Of a stretch of 64,000 nucleotides of DNA, positions 33,123 through 40,880 are shown piece by piece. Every line of letters begins with the position of its first letter. Position 1 is the first letter of the stretch. A model generated the notes under the pieces. The model did no database searches. It was not told where the DNA came from and saw only the letters and a list, made by a program, of their open reading frames with translations. The stretch lies in the NCBI GenBank assembly GCA_942493055.1, contig OW818680.1, forward strand, positions 2,046,001 to 2,110,000. The letters run 5' to 3'. A program made the position numbers and the translations under genes. Origin of the DNA: CAIZQW01 sp942493055. GTDB taxonomy: Bacteria; Verrucomicrobiota; Kiritimatiellia; RFP12; UBA1067.

Positions 33123-34213
33123 AAAGCGTAACTTTTCTGCTCCTCTGTAGCTTGTGCGGTTCCCTCTACGGGGCCGAGACTCAGCCTGCACCGCAAGCCA
33201 CCGAAGGTGCGTCCTCCACCTGGGCTGGCGTCGATGAGACCGTGGTCGAAAAATATGCGGAGGCTGCTGGACGTCCGGGGCGTGCGCCCCTGATCAATAC
33301 GGACCAAGGCGATCTCCTGCTCTTCGTCTTCCTGCTGGCTGGCGCAATCGGCGGCTTTGTCGCGGGCTACTCGTATCGGTCGCTCGTCCAGCGTGCAAAC
33401 ACCCTGCTCGCAGCCCTGCTCCTGGCGGGGCTCGCCTGCGCCGCCCCCAGCAGCGCCCAGGAGCACCACGTGGAGCCGCAGAGCCCCCACCAGCATATTC
33501 ATCCACCCTCGGACGCCCCCCTCTCCTGCGAGGTTATTTTGAGCCTCTACTCGATGGATATCTGGAACGGGATGGTCGGCTATGACCATCCCATGTCCCA
33601 CATCGCCCCGCGCATCGCCTACACGGAGGAGACGTTCGGCACCTTCGCGCTGGGCGCAGACCTCCTCTACCCCATCGGCTCGCCGCGCCCCGCGAAGTGC
33701 GGCGGCCTCTCCGAGATGGATGTCGTGCTCGCGTGGGACAGGTCCTTCGGCCCGATAAATCTGGAGCTGGGCGCCACCTACTATTCGCTCATGCCCGACC
33801 ACCGGTGCGACCTGTACGAGGGGTTTGCGGGCATCCGCTATGAGAACGACATCGTCACCCCCTACATCATCGGCTATTACGACTTCAACCAGACCGACGG
33901 CACCTACTTCAAGGGCGGGCTTTGCAGGACGTTCAAGCTGATGGAACGGCTCTCCGCGGACATCGACCTCTGTTGCGGCTACGGGTCCCCCCAGTATAAC
34001 CGCGGCTACTTCGACATGGACCGCTCAGCCTTCACAGATGCCACCCTTCAACTCCTCCTTCAATACGACGTCACGGATTACCTTTTCATCGGCGGCACCG
34101 CAGCCTTCTCCATGCTGCTCGACAATTCCATCCGCGACAGTCAGTTTGTCAACGAAGCGTATGACACAATCGACAACTTCTGGTTCGGGCTGCACACCGG
34201 CATCCACTTTTAG
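33119..34213 (+). CDS. CbiN-like membrane segment fused to an outer-membrane-like beta-barrel
   Basis: 364 residues from GTG 33119, coupled to cbiM. Part 1 (1-85): signal peptide ending GAE, then WAGVDETVVEKYAEAAGR, INTDQGDLLLFVFLLAGAIG and a membrane helix ending in YSYRSL, the small auxiliary module that accompanies cobalt CbiM in delta-proteobacteria. Part 2: TLLAALLLAGLACAAPSSAQ looks like a second, internal signal peptide, then a His-rich stretch (EHHVEPQSPHQHIHPP) and about 220 residues of amphipathic, aromatic strands ending LHTGIHF, an outer-membrane barrel pattern. No ATG/GTG/TTG start is obvious at the junction, so either a genuine fusion or a recent loss of the boundary. Cobalt passage across the envelope is inferred. 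Confidence 0.6.
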   Translation: MKSVTFLLLCSLCGSLYGAETQPAPQATEGASSTWAGVDETVVEKYAEAAGRPGRAPLINTDQGDLLLFVFLLAGAIGGFVAGYSYRSLVQRANTLLAALLLAGLACAAPSSAQEHHVEPQSPHQHIHPPSDAPLSCEVILSLYSMDIWNGMVGYDHPMSHIAPRIAYTEETFGTFALGADLLYPIGSPRPAKCGGLSEMDVVLAWDRSFGPINLELGATYYSLMPDHRCDLYEGFAGIRYENDIVTPYIIGYYDFNQTDGTYFKGGLCRTFKLMERLSADIDLCCGYGSPQYNRGYFDMDRSAFTDATLQLLLQYDVTDYLFIGGTAAFSMLLDNSIRDSQFVNEAYDTIDNFWFGLHTGIHF

Positions 34214-34227
34214 CCCTGTGAGACCTC

Positions 34228-34884
34228 CTACTCCTTGTGTTTATGCCGAATGATGGTACCGTCCACAAGATAGGCGACATCTTCGGCGATGTTGGTGGCA
34301 TGGTCGCCGATGCGCTCGAGGTCACGAGACATGCTGTGGATCAGCAAGAGCGCCTCCGGGGTCTTCGTCTCAGAAATGCCCCGGACAACACCTTTGATCA
34401 CGTCCACATTCAACTGATCAACGGCATCATCCTCCTGGATGACATCGCGCGCGGCTTTCACATCCAAGCTGACGAGCGCATAAATACTCTCCTTGAGCAT
34501 GGTCTGAACCCGTCTCCCCATCTCGGTAATCTTGCCCATCAGGGTCGGCGTTTCGTAGACCGAGAGGCGGATGCCCCTGTCCGCAATGTTCGCCACAATG
34601 TCGCCGATGCGCTCCAGATCGTTGTTGATCTTCAGGATCGCGATCACAAAGCGCAAGTCCTTGGCAACAGGCTGATGCAGTGCAAGAATCTTGAGGCACT
34701 CCTCCTCGATCTTGACCTCCTGCTCGTCGATCTCGGAATCCGCCTCCTTCAGGTATTCCAGCGTCTCCTTCTCGCGCAGGGAGATGGATCTCAACACATT
34801 CCCTAAACGGATCTCCACTTCACGCGCCAGGCGCAAAATTTCATCCTTCAAATAATCATGTTCACGTGCAAATACTAAGTTCAT
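34228..34884 (-). CDS. phoU: Phosphate signalling regulator PhoU
   Basis: 218 residues, all helical, two PhoU repeats with the metal-binding E/DxxxD motifs: LKIDNDLERIGDIVANIAD-like segment (INNDLERIGDIVANIA) and SRDLERIGDHATNIAEDVAY. It links the Pst transporter to the PhoR-type kinase and represses uptake when phosphate is plentiful. Start set at 34884 after GAAAGGATTTGAG. It ends the pst operon, but a 204-bp repeat element separates it from pstB. No phoB/phoR is adjacent. Confidence 0.93.
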   Translation of the reverse strand: MNLVFAREHDYLKDEILRLAREVEIRLGNVLRSISLREKETLEYLKEADSEIDEQEVKIEEECLKILALHQPVAKDLRFVIAILKINNDLERIGDIVANIADRGIRLSVYETPTLMGKITEMGRRVQTMLKESIYALVSLDVKAARDVIQEDDAVDQLNVDVIKGVVRGISETKTPEALLLIHSMSRDLERIGDHATNIAEDVAYLVDGTIIRHKHKE

Positions 34885-34930
34885 CTCAAATCCTTTCTCG
34901 CTTACCTGTAACTTCATTTTAAGTACAGGA

Positions 34931-35134
34931 ATATTTTCCGCTAAGAACGCTATTTGGGTGAAGGACGGCGTGCCTACGCAATCGGCGAATACGCCGTCGG
35001 CACAGCTCGTCCTTCACCCAGAGTCATTACGTCAGACTCGGGTGCTTGCACGAGATAAGCCCCGGCGGTATTCCGCCACTTGCGGGGGCTTTCCGTGCAA
35101 GCACCTCTCATAGCGATCTTTGCGTAAAACATTC
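34931..35134. repeat. Two-hairpin inverted-repeat element, copy 3 (inverted)
   Basis: 204 bp, opposite orientation to copies 1 and 2 on the + strand: hairpin B (TTGGGTGAAGGACGGCGTGC ... CGTCCTTCACCCA) precedes hairpin A (GGGTGCTTGCACGAG ... CCGTGCAAGCACC). Ends TATTTTCCGCTAAGAACGC and GCGATCTTTGCGTAAAACAT. Flanked on the right by a CATTCGTGTCATTCGCTG repeat. Located between phoU and pstB. Confidence 0.85.
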
Positions 35135-35203
35135 TTTTCATTCGTGTCATTCGCTGTTAAAAACTTACCGCTTCGTTTACTCCATCTCCACGTTCGGCGG
35201 ACC

Positions 35204-35887
35204 TCACCCGAACCGTCCCGTGATGTAATCCTCGGTCCGCTTTTCCGTCGGACGCGTGAAGAGTTTGGACGTTACATCGAACTCGACCAAGACTCCTTCG
35301 TAAAAAAATGCGGTCACGTCAGAGACCCGTGCTGCCTGCTGCATGTTGTGGGTGACAATCGCGATCGTATAGCGTCCCTTCAACTGGACGATCAACTCTT
35401 CGATCCGGGCAGTCGATTTCGGATCAAGCGCCGAGGTGGGTTCATCCATCAAGAGGATTTCCGGATTGACTGCCAACGCCCGCGCCAGACAAAGCCGCTG
35501 GGCTTGTCCGCCCGAGAGCCCCAGCGCATTCTTGGTCAGCCTGTCCTTGACCTCGTCCCACAAGGCCGCGCCCTTCAGACTCTCCTCCACGACACCATCC
35601 AAGTCTCGCTTCGAGTAGGACTGATGGAGACGCGGGCCGTACGCCACATTATCATAGATGGATTTCGGGAAGGGGTTCGGTTTCTGGAAGACCATGCCGA
35701 CCCGCCTGCGCAGGACCGAGGCATCCACGCCGCTGCCATAGACGTTCACGCCATCGACAGAGAGCTCGCCCGCTGCCCGGCAACTGGGAATCAGATCGTT
35801 CATCCGGTTGATGGCCCGCAGGAAGGTGCTCTTGCCGCATCCGCTGGGACCGATAATCGCAGTCACCTGGCCTTGCGGAATCTTCAT
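35204..35887 (-). CDS. pstB: Phosphate ABC transporter ATPase PstB, start lost
   Basis: ATPase of the high-affinity phosphate importer. Walker A GPSGCGKST, Q-loop VFQKPNPFPKSIYDNV, signature LSGGQAQRL, Walker B LLMDEPTSALDP and the H-loop THNMQQA are intact. The listed start (ATG 35887) leaves only 227 residues and drops the first two strands. In the same frame the missing part is readable (GTHIEAKQFSIFYGAQEAVK) up to 35989, but there is no ATG/GTG/TTG there; the ATGs at 35994 and 35988 that follow the pstA stop lie one frame away. So either a one-base frameshift (mutation or read error) near 35970, or a rare start codon. Confidence 0.85.
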   Translation of the reverse strand: MKIPQGQVTAIIGPSGCGKSTFLRAINRMNDLIPSCRAAGELSVDGVNVYGSGVDASVLRRRVGMVFQKPNPFPKSIYDNVAYGPRLHQSYSKRDLDGVVEESLKGAALWDEVKDRLTKNALGLSGGQAQRLCLARALAVNPEILLMDEPTSALDPKSTARIEELIVQLKGRYTIAIVTHNMQQAARVSDVTAFFYEGVLVEFDVTSKLFTRPTEKRTEDYITGRFG

Positions 35888-35997
35888 ATCGACGCGCTTG
35901 ACAGCTTCCTGTGCACCGTAGAAGATCGAAAACTGTTTGGCCTCGATATGTGTGCCTGCCGGGCGCTTGACTATTTGCTGCTTCCATGTTCATGTCA

Positions 35998-37338
35998 TCA
36001 CCCCTTTAACTTTCGCGAGACCCGTGCACGTATGATGATCGCAAGGGCATTCAGCGCCAGTACGATCAAGACGAGCGTGGCAGCCATGCCGTATTGGACA
36101 TGGCGGATTTCATCCACCGCCTCGTGCTCGGTACAGATATTGTAGAGATTCCAGGAGAGCGCGGGCGTCGGCGTGCTGAAGACTTCGGAGGGCAGGACCA
36201 GCGCGCCCACGCTGACAGCCGCAGTAAAGATGATCGGCGCTGTCTCGCCTGCGGCACGTCCCATGCTGATGACCGTCCCGGTCAGGATGCCCGGCAGAGC
36301 AGCCGGAAGGATGACCGTCAGGATCGTCCGCCACTTGCCTGCCCCGAGCGACAAGGCTGCCTCCTTGTAGGTGCGCGGGACTGCGGCAATCGCCTCTTCA
36401 GAGGCGCGAATCACCGTGGGCAGGACCAAGAGCGCCAGGGTCAGCGCGCCCGCGAAGACACTTTTGCCCGGGGAGACATGCAGCGTATTGATGAAGAAGG
36501 CGAGGCCGAAGAGTCCGAAGACCACGCTCGGCACGCCTGCCAAGGTGTTCACGCAGGAGCGCAGGAAGGAGAGAACGACGCCCTCTCTCGCATATTCTTG
36601 AAAGTAGATTGCGGCGATCACGCCGAGCGGCACAGCAAGCAGCATCGCCCCCAGCGCCAAATAGACCGTCCCCATGACCTCGGCTCCAATCCCGCCGAAG
36701 AAATGCGCATCAACAGATTTGTCCGTGAGAAACTGCGGATAGAACGTCAGCTTGGGACGCATCAGCTTTTCTAAATCTTTTTCAACCTTGGGAAAGAGCG
36801 GCGCCAGTGCTGTCCCCGCAAAGAGCGGGGCGCGCGGGGTGAAGACCTTTTTTCCCTCCGCCCCGGAGTAGTCCCATGCTTCTGAAAAGAGGACATCCTT
36901 CGCTTTGAGCTGGGCACGGTCCCAGCGGGTCTGCCCGTATAACCGCCGGGGCAGCGCAGGTAACGGAGTTCCTGGTTCAGGCCCCAGCAGAACCGCGAGC
37001 GCCTCTTTAAGCTCCTTATAGGCCGGCTTCAGCTCCTTGCGCTTCGCAGAGGTCATGGCATCCAGTTCACGCTCAAAGGCTGCAAGCAGATCATAGAGGG
37101 CCTTCCGCTCCTGCTTCACCTCGTTCCAGTCAGCTTCCAGTGTTGGCTCGTCGCCCCGGTTGAACTGGTTCAGCATCATGCGCCGGTGATCAATGGTACC
37201 CTGAAACAGATAGGCCTGAGAGCCCTTCACAAAGATCGGCCCAATCACGAGCACCAGCACGAACAGCATCAGCCCGATGGCACTGTAGGCACTGAAGGTA
37301 AATATTCGGTCGATCCATTTTCGCGTGGTCAACTGCAT
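35998..37338 (-). CDS. pstA: Phosphate ABC transporter permease PstA, with large periplasmic insert
   Basis: 446 residues, six membrane helices, with the permease EAA loop (RTYKEAALSLGAGKWRTILT) and GRAAGETAPIIFTA. It is about 150 residues longer than usual: residues 45-190 between helix 1 and the rest are a hydrophilic, charged, helix-rich domain (WNEVKQERKALYDLLAAFER, TSAKRKELKPAYKELKEAL) facing the periplasm. Such inserts occur in some phyla; role unknown, perhaps contact with PstS. Begins 3 bp after pstC. Confidence 0.92.
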   Translation of the reverse strand: MQLTTRKWIDRIFTFSAYSAIGLMLFVLVLVIGPIFVKGSQAYLFQGTIDHRRMMLNQFNRGDEPTLEADWNEVKQERKALYDLLAAFERELDAMTSAKRKELKPAYKELKEALAVLLGPEPGTPLPALPRRLYGQTRWDRAQLKAKDVLFSEAWDYSGAEGKKVFTPRAPLFAGTALAPLFPKVEKDLEKLMRPKLTFYPQFLTDKSVDAHFFGGIGAEVMGTVYLALGAMLLAVPLGVIAAIYFQEYAREGVVLSFLRSCVNTLAGVPSVVFGLFGLAFFINTLHVSPGKSVFAGALTLALLVLPTVIRASEEAIAAVPRTYKEAALSLGAGKWRTILTVILPAALPGILTGTVISMGRAAGETAPIIFTAAVSVGALVLPSEVFSTPTPALSWNLYNICTEHEAVDEIRHVQYGMAATLVLIVLALNALAIIIRARVSRKLKG

Positions 37339-37341
37339 GGC

Positions 37342-38283
37342 TCAGCCCCCCCTCAAACGTTTACGCTGACGGTTGACAATCCATTCCCCAGCGAGGTTAC
37401 AGAGAAAACTGAAGAGCAACAGGATTAAGCCCATGGCAAAGAGTACGTGGTAATGGGCAGAGCCTGTCATCTGGTCAGCCTCGCCCATGTCACCGGCGAT
37501 CGTGGCTGTCAAGGTGCGGACAGGTTGCAGCAGATTATAGATCGGCGAGGGTATTTGCGCTGCATTGCCCGAGGCCATCCAGACAACCATGGTCTCGCCC
37601 ACGGCGCGCATCATGCCCAGGAGAACCGCTGAGCAGATACCGCTGATCGCCGAGGGGATGACCACTTTAATAAGGGTCTCGGCGCGTGTCGCGCCCAGCG
37701 CATAGCTCCCTTCGCGCAACTCACGCCCTGCTGCCTGAAGGGCATCCTCAGAGACGCTCACGATCGTCGGCAGGGCCATCACAGCGAGGATGATGGAGGC
37801 GTTCAACGCATTCACGCCGCTGGCGGCACCGCAGGTGTCTTGCAGAAACGGAGCCAGCACGACAAGGGCGAAGAAGCCATAGACCACCGAGGGGATCGCC
37901 GCCAGCATCTCCACAACGGGTTTGACCACCTGACGCACATTGAAGGGCAGCAGGTCGCTCATACAGAGCGCCGCCAGAATGCCCGGCGGGACGGCCAGCG
38001 CCACTGCCGTGAGGGTCACGATGAGGCTCCCGGCCACAATGGCGCCCGCCCCGAATTTGGGCGGCGTAGCCGTGGGGTACCACTCCTTCGAGAAGAAGAG
38101 ATCCCAGCCCCGCGCCCCATTGAAGAAGGGCAAGGCGTCACGCGCAATATAGAAGATGATCGCCAGTACGGCCAGTGCCGCAACAGACGTGACTGCGAAC
38201 AGCAATGACTGTCCTAACCCGGCCAAGATCTTCCGCTTGCGCAGATCCCTCTCGCTCAAAATAATCTGATCATCCAGTTTCAT
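37342..38283 (-). CDS. pstC: Phosphate ABC transporter permease PstC
   Basis: 313 residues, six membrane helices, partner of PstA. Signature blocks: FFSKEWYPTATPPKFGAGAIV, MLAAIPSVVYGFFAL, EDALQAAGRELREGSYALGA (EAA-type coupling loop) and MMRAVGETMVVWMASG. N-terminal 20 residues are cytoplasmic and charged. It follows the 44-residue small membrane protein by 44 bp in the pst operon. Confidence 0.94.
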   Translation of the reverse strand: MKLDDQIILSERDLRKRKILAGLGQSLLFAVTSVAALAVLAIIFYIARDALPFFNGARGWDLFFSKEWYPTATPPKFGAGAIVAGSLIVTLTAVALAVPPGILAALCMSDLLPFNVRQVVKPVVEMLAAIPSVVYGFFALVVLAPFLQDTCGAASGVNALNASIILAVMALPTIVSVSEDALQAAGRELREGSYALGATRAETLIKVVIPSAISGICSAVLLGMMRAVGETMVVWMASGNAAQIPSPIYNLLQPVRTLTATIAGDMGEADQMTGSAHYHVLFAMGLILLLFSFLCNLAGEWIVNRQRKRLRGG

Positions 38284-38327
38284 TAAAAAATCCTTCGCCT
38301 GTGAACACGTGCGTGCTCACAAACTGA

Positions 38328-38462
38328 TCAGAGCGCTGACGCATAGAGCACCAGCACCCCCAGCATCAAGAGGAGTCGCACGAGGCCACCCCACTTGATA
38401 ATTCTCTCCGTGGTTTCATTGTTGCTCAAACGCGTATACAATGGCCTGCAATAGTTATTCAT
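38328..38462 (-). CDS. Small single-pass membrane protein of the pst operon (44 aa)
   Basis: A 44-codon frame from ATG 38462 to TGA 38330-38328, preceded by a strong AAAGGAATAAAACC. The product has a basic, polar N-terminal half (YCRPLYTRLSNNETTERIIK) and a hydrophobic helix (WGGLVRLLLMLGVLVLYAS), so one membrane pass with the N-terminus likely inside. It is too short for standard gene finding. Placed between pstS and pstC on the same strand, it could tune or stabilise the PstCA permease. I do not recognise a family. Confidence 0.55.
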   Translation of the reverse strand: MNNYCRPLYTRLSNNETTERIIKWGGLVRLLLMLGVLVLYASAL

Positions 38463-38561
38463 GGTTTTATTCCTTTCTCGTGCTTTGATGGTTTAAAGAG
38501 TAGCTCATCCCTGTTACATCATCATAAGAGTCTTGTTTGATTTGTGTTAGAAACCGCTATC

Positions 38562-38596
38562 AAAAAAACAAGAGAGGCGGGGATTCCCCCGCCTCC
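38562..38596 (-). terminator. Intrinsic terminator/attenuator after pstS
   Basis: On the minus strand GAGGCGGGG-GAAT-CCCCGCCTC (stem of 9 bp, tight loop) is followed by TCTTGTTTTTTTG. It lies between the pstS stop (38623) and the small ORF, so it should let most transcripts end after pstS, giving excess binding protein over permease. Confidence 0.85.
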
Positions 38597-38622
38597 CGCG
38601 TTCTTAAGTTGTCCGCATTTTC

Positions 38623-39444
38623 TTATTTTTTTTCAAGCGGCACAAAGCCGATCTCCTCGATGATCTCGTGTCCCTTATCAGAAGCGGCAATGGCCAGGAA
38701 GCGGGCAATGAAGGAGCCTGCCTTGGGTTCGTTGTTCGTGAACATGAAGAGCGGGCGTGCAAGAGGATAGGTCTTGTTCCTCACGGTTTCAACCGAAGGT
38801 GCGATCCCGTTGATCTCCAGCGCCTTGATGGAACGGTCGATAAAGCCAAGGCCGGCATAGCCGATCGCGCCTTTGGTCACCTGCACGCGCTGACGGATCG
38901 CGCCGTTGCTGCCCACATATTCAGCGCCTTCGCAGATCTTCCCGTCTTTGCCCAGCACCAGGTCCTTGAAGGTTTCAAAGGTGCCGCTGTTGGTGTCGCG
39001 ACTGATAATCACGATGGCCAGATCCGATCCGCCCACCTGCTTCCAGTTGGTGATCTTGCCGGTATAGATATCCTTGATCTGCTCCACGGTCAGCCCCTTG
39101 ACCTTATTCGAGGGGTGGACGACCACTGGCAGCGCGTCAAAGGCGACCACATGTTGGACAGGCTTCACGCCCTTCTCTTCCATAGCCTTGCGCTCCGTAT
39201 CCTTGAGATCCCGTGAGAGGGTCGCAATGTCACAGGTGCCATTCAGCAGCGCCTTGGCGCCATTCCCGCTGCCCGATTCACTGACCGTGATCGTGCTGCC
39301 CGGATTCTGGCGCATGTAGTATTCCGCAAAGGCCTTTGCAATGGGGCCGACCGTTGTCGAGCCATCCAGGGTCAGCTTCTCCTGAGCCTGTACGCACAAG
39401 CATCCCGTCATCAATCCCACAGCGACTAACATCAACTTATTCAT
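38623..39444 (-). CDS. pstS: Phosphate-binding protein PstS
   Basis: 273 residues, periplasmic component of the phosphate importer. Signal peptide with a possible lipobox (VGLMTGC-L), then LDGSTTVGPIAKAFAEYYM, SGSGNGAKALLNGTCDIA and ISRDTNSGTFETF, whose Ser/Thr/Arg/Asp residues make the phosphate pocket. C-terminus typical (ARPLFMFTNNEPKAGSFIA). GAAAGGAAAACACGT precedes the start. First gene of the pst operon; a terminator follows. No clear Pho-box direct repeat was found upstream. Confidence 0.94.
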   Translation of the reverse strand: MNKLMLVAVGLMTGCLCVQAQEKLTLDGSTTVGPIAKAFAEYYMRQNPGSTITVSESGSGNGAKALLNGTCDIATLSRDLKDTERKAMEEKGVKPVQHVVAFDALPVVVHPSNKVKGLTVEQIKDIYTGKITNWKQVGGSDLAIVIISRDTNSGTFETFKDLVLGKDGKICEGAEYVGSNGAIRQRVQVTKGAIGYAGLGFIDRSIKALEINGIAPSVETVRNKTYPLARPLFMFTNNEPKAGSFIARFLAIAASDKGHEIIEEIGFVPLEKK

Positions 39445-39558
39445 ACGTGTTTTCCTTTCTTACCACCTGAACCTGATTAGTTCAGATGCGGACTATTGAA
39501 CACCATCTGTGTTAATAAATGATGAAGGATATGTTATGATTGTGTAAGTTTTATACAT

Positions 39559-39682
39559 GGCGACATAAGGAGCGGCGCGGCTTCCCGCGCCGGCCGGAAC
39601 GCGAAGGCGTTCCGCTCCGACACTGCACACGGAGCGGCGCGGCTTCCCGCGCCGGCCGGAACATGCGCGGGCTTATGTCGCC
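39559..39682. repeat. 63-bp palindromic array with terminal inverted repeats (2 units)
   Basis: Ends form a perfect 13-bp inverted repeat when one flanking AT is included (ATGGCGACATAAG / CTTATGTCGCCAT). Contains one full GGAGCGGCGCGGCTTCCCGC unit and a second cut short at GGCCGGAACATGCGC. Lies in the 338-bp gap between pstS and the GT2 gene, directly before that gene's promoter. Confidence 0.85.
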
Positions 39683-39705
39683 ATCATTGTTTTTTCACTT
39701 GCGAA

Positions 39706-39734
39706 TTGACTCTTATCACGCCCCTCCCTATAAT
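39706..39734 (+). promoter_or_regulatory. Consensus sigma-70 promoter of the GT2 gene
   Basis: TTGACT (39706-39711), 17-base spacer, perfect TATAAT (39729-39734), about 50 bp before the start codon. Confidence 0.8.
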
Positions 39735-39783
39735 CCTTTTCAAAAGATTCGAGTGTTCCTTAATAAATTCAAAAGGTAGCTGT

Positions 39784-40875
39784 ATGATCATCAGCATCGG
39801 TGTCTTGGCCTGGAATGAAGAGAACAGTATCGGCGCAGCGTTGCACTCCCTGTTGGAGCAAACCCTGATACGCGAACTGGCAGACCACGCCGAGGAACGG
39901 CTGGAGATTGTCGTGGTGCCGAACGGCTGCTCGGATCACACGGATGAGAAAGCCGCTGAAGCGCTTCGCACGGGCGCGGACGCACTCCCGACCGAGCGCT
40001 TCTCCTGGCGTGTTGAAAACCTTGGCGAAGCCGGCAAAGTGAACGCCTGGAATCACTTTGTGCATCGCCTCAGCAATCAAGCCGCAGATTTTATTTTTCT
40101 GATGGATGCGGACATCAGCTTCACGCATCCGGACACGCTGAAAAATATGGTGCAGGCCTTGGTGCGGAACCCCCGGGCAGAGGCGTCGGTCGACCTGCCG
40201 CAAAAGCATATCCTCTTCAAACCCCGCAAATCGCTTGGGGACCGGCTCTCGCTGGCCGTCGGACAGATCACCCAGAACGCACCTGCACAATTGACAGGGC
40301 AATTGTATTGTGCGCGCGGCCCCATGCTCAGGCGTATTCACATGCCGCTGGGGCTGATGGTGGAGGATGGCTTTCTCAAGCACATGCTCTGTACCCACCT
40401 CTTCACGCAGCCGTCCGATAACACGCGGATCATCCGCGCCCCCAATGCCTCGCATGTGTTTGAGGCCTACTTCCGGGTGATGGATATCTTTAACAACCAG
40501 CGCCGCCAGCAGATCGGCCATTGCATCTACACCTATCTTCGCGACAGCCTGAAAGCCGACACCAGCGGAAAGGATGCGGGCGAAGTGATCGCTGCGAACA
40601 ATGCACGCGATCCCGACTGGTTCCGCAAGGTCATCCGCGAGCGCGTGCAACAGGGAGGCAGGTGGGTGATCTATCCAGGCGCCTTTGGCGTCCGCTTCAA
40701 GCGCCTGAAAAATCTCTCGTCCGGCCAGGCGCTCCTGCGCCTTCCCGTGGCCATCGTCGCGTTCCTGATGGACGTCGTCGTCCTCGTGGCAGCCAACCGC
40801 CGCCTCCGCAGCGGCCAGCTCGCCGGCGTGTGGAAAGACACGAAAACATCGGTTCTGAGCCAGATAAAAAGCTAA
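39784..40875 (+). CDS. GT2 family glycosyltransferase
   Basis: 363 residues from ATG 39784 (AAAAGGTAGCTGT). GT-A motifs: IGVLAWNEENSIGAAL, VVVPNGCSDHTDE, GEAGKVNAWN and the DxD motif FLMDADISF near residue 110; a later MVEDGFLKHML is the catalytic ED region. The C-terminus has one hydrophobic segment (ALLRLPVAIVAFLMDVVVLV), so it is membrane attached. It faces the minus-strand exopolysaccharide run and has its own promoter; a role in the same polysaccharide is inferred from position only. Confidence 0.85.
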   Translation: MIISIGVLAWNEENSIGAALHSLLEQTLIRELADHAEERLEIVVVPNGCSDHTDEKAAEALRTGADALPTERFSWRVENLGEAGKVNAWNHFVHRLSNQAADFIFLMDADISFTHPDTLKNMVQALVRNPRAEASVDLPQKHILFKPRKSLGDRLSLAVGQITQNAPAQLTGQLYCARGPMLRRIHMPLGLMVEDGFLKHMLCTHLFTQPSDNTRIIRAPNASHVFEAYFRVMDIFNNQRRQQIGHCIYTYLRDSLKADTSGKDAGEVIAANNARDPDWFRKVIRERVQQGGRWVIYPGAFGVRFKRLKNLSSGQALLRLPVAIVAFLMDVVVLVAANRRLRSGQLAGVWKDTKTSVLSQIKS

Positions 40876-40880
40876 ACGTT

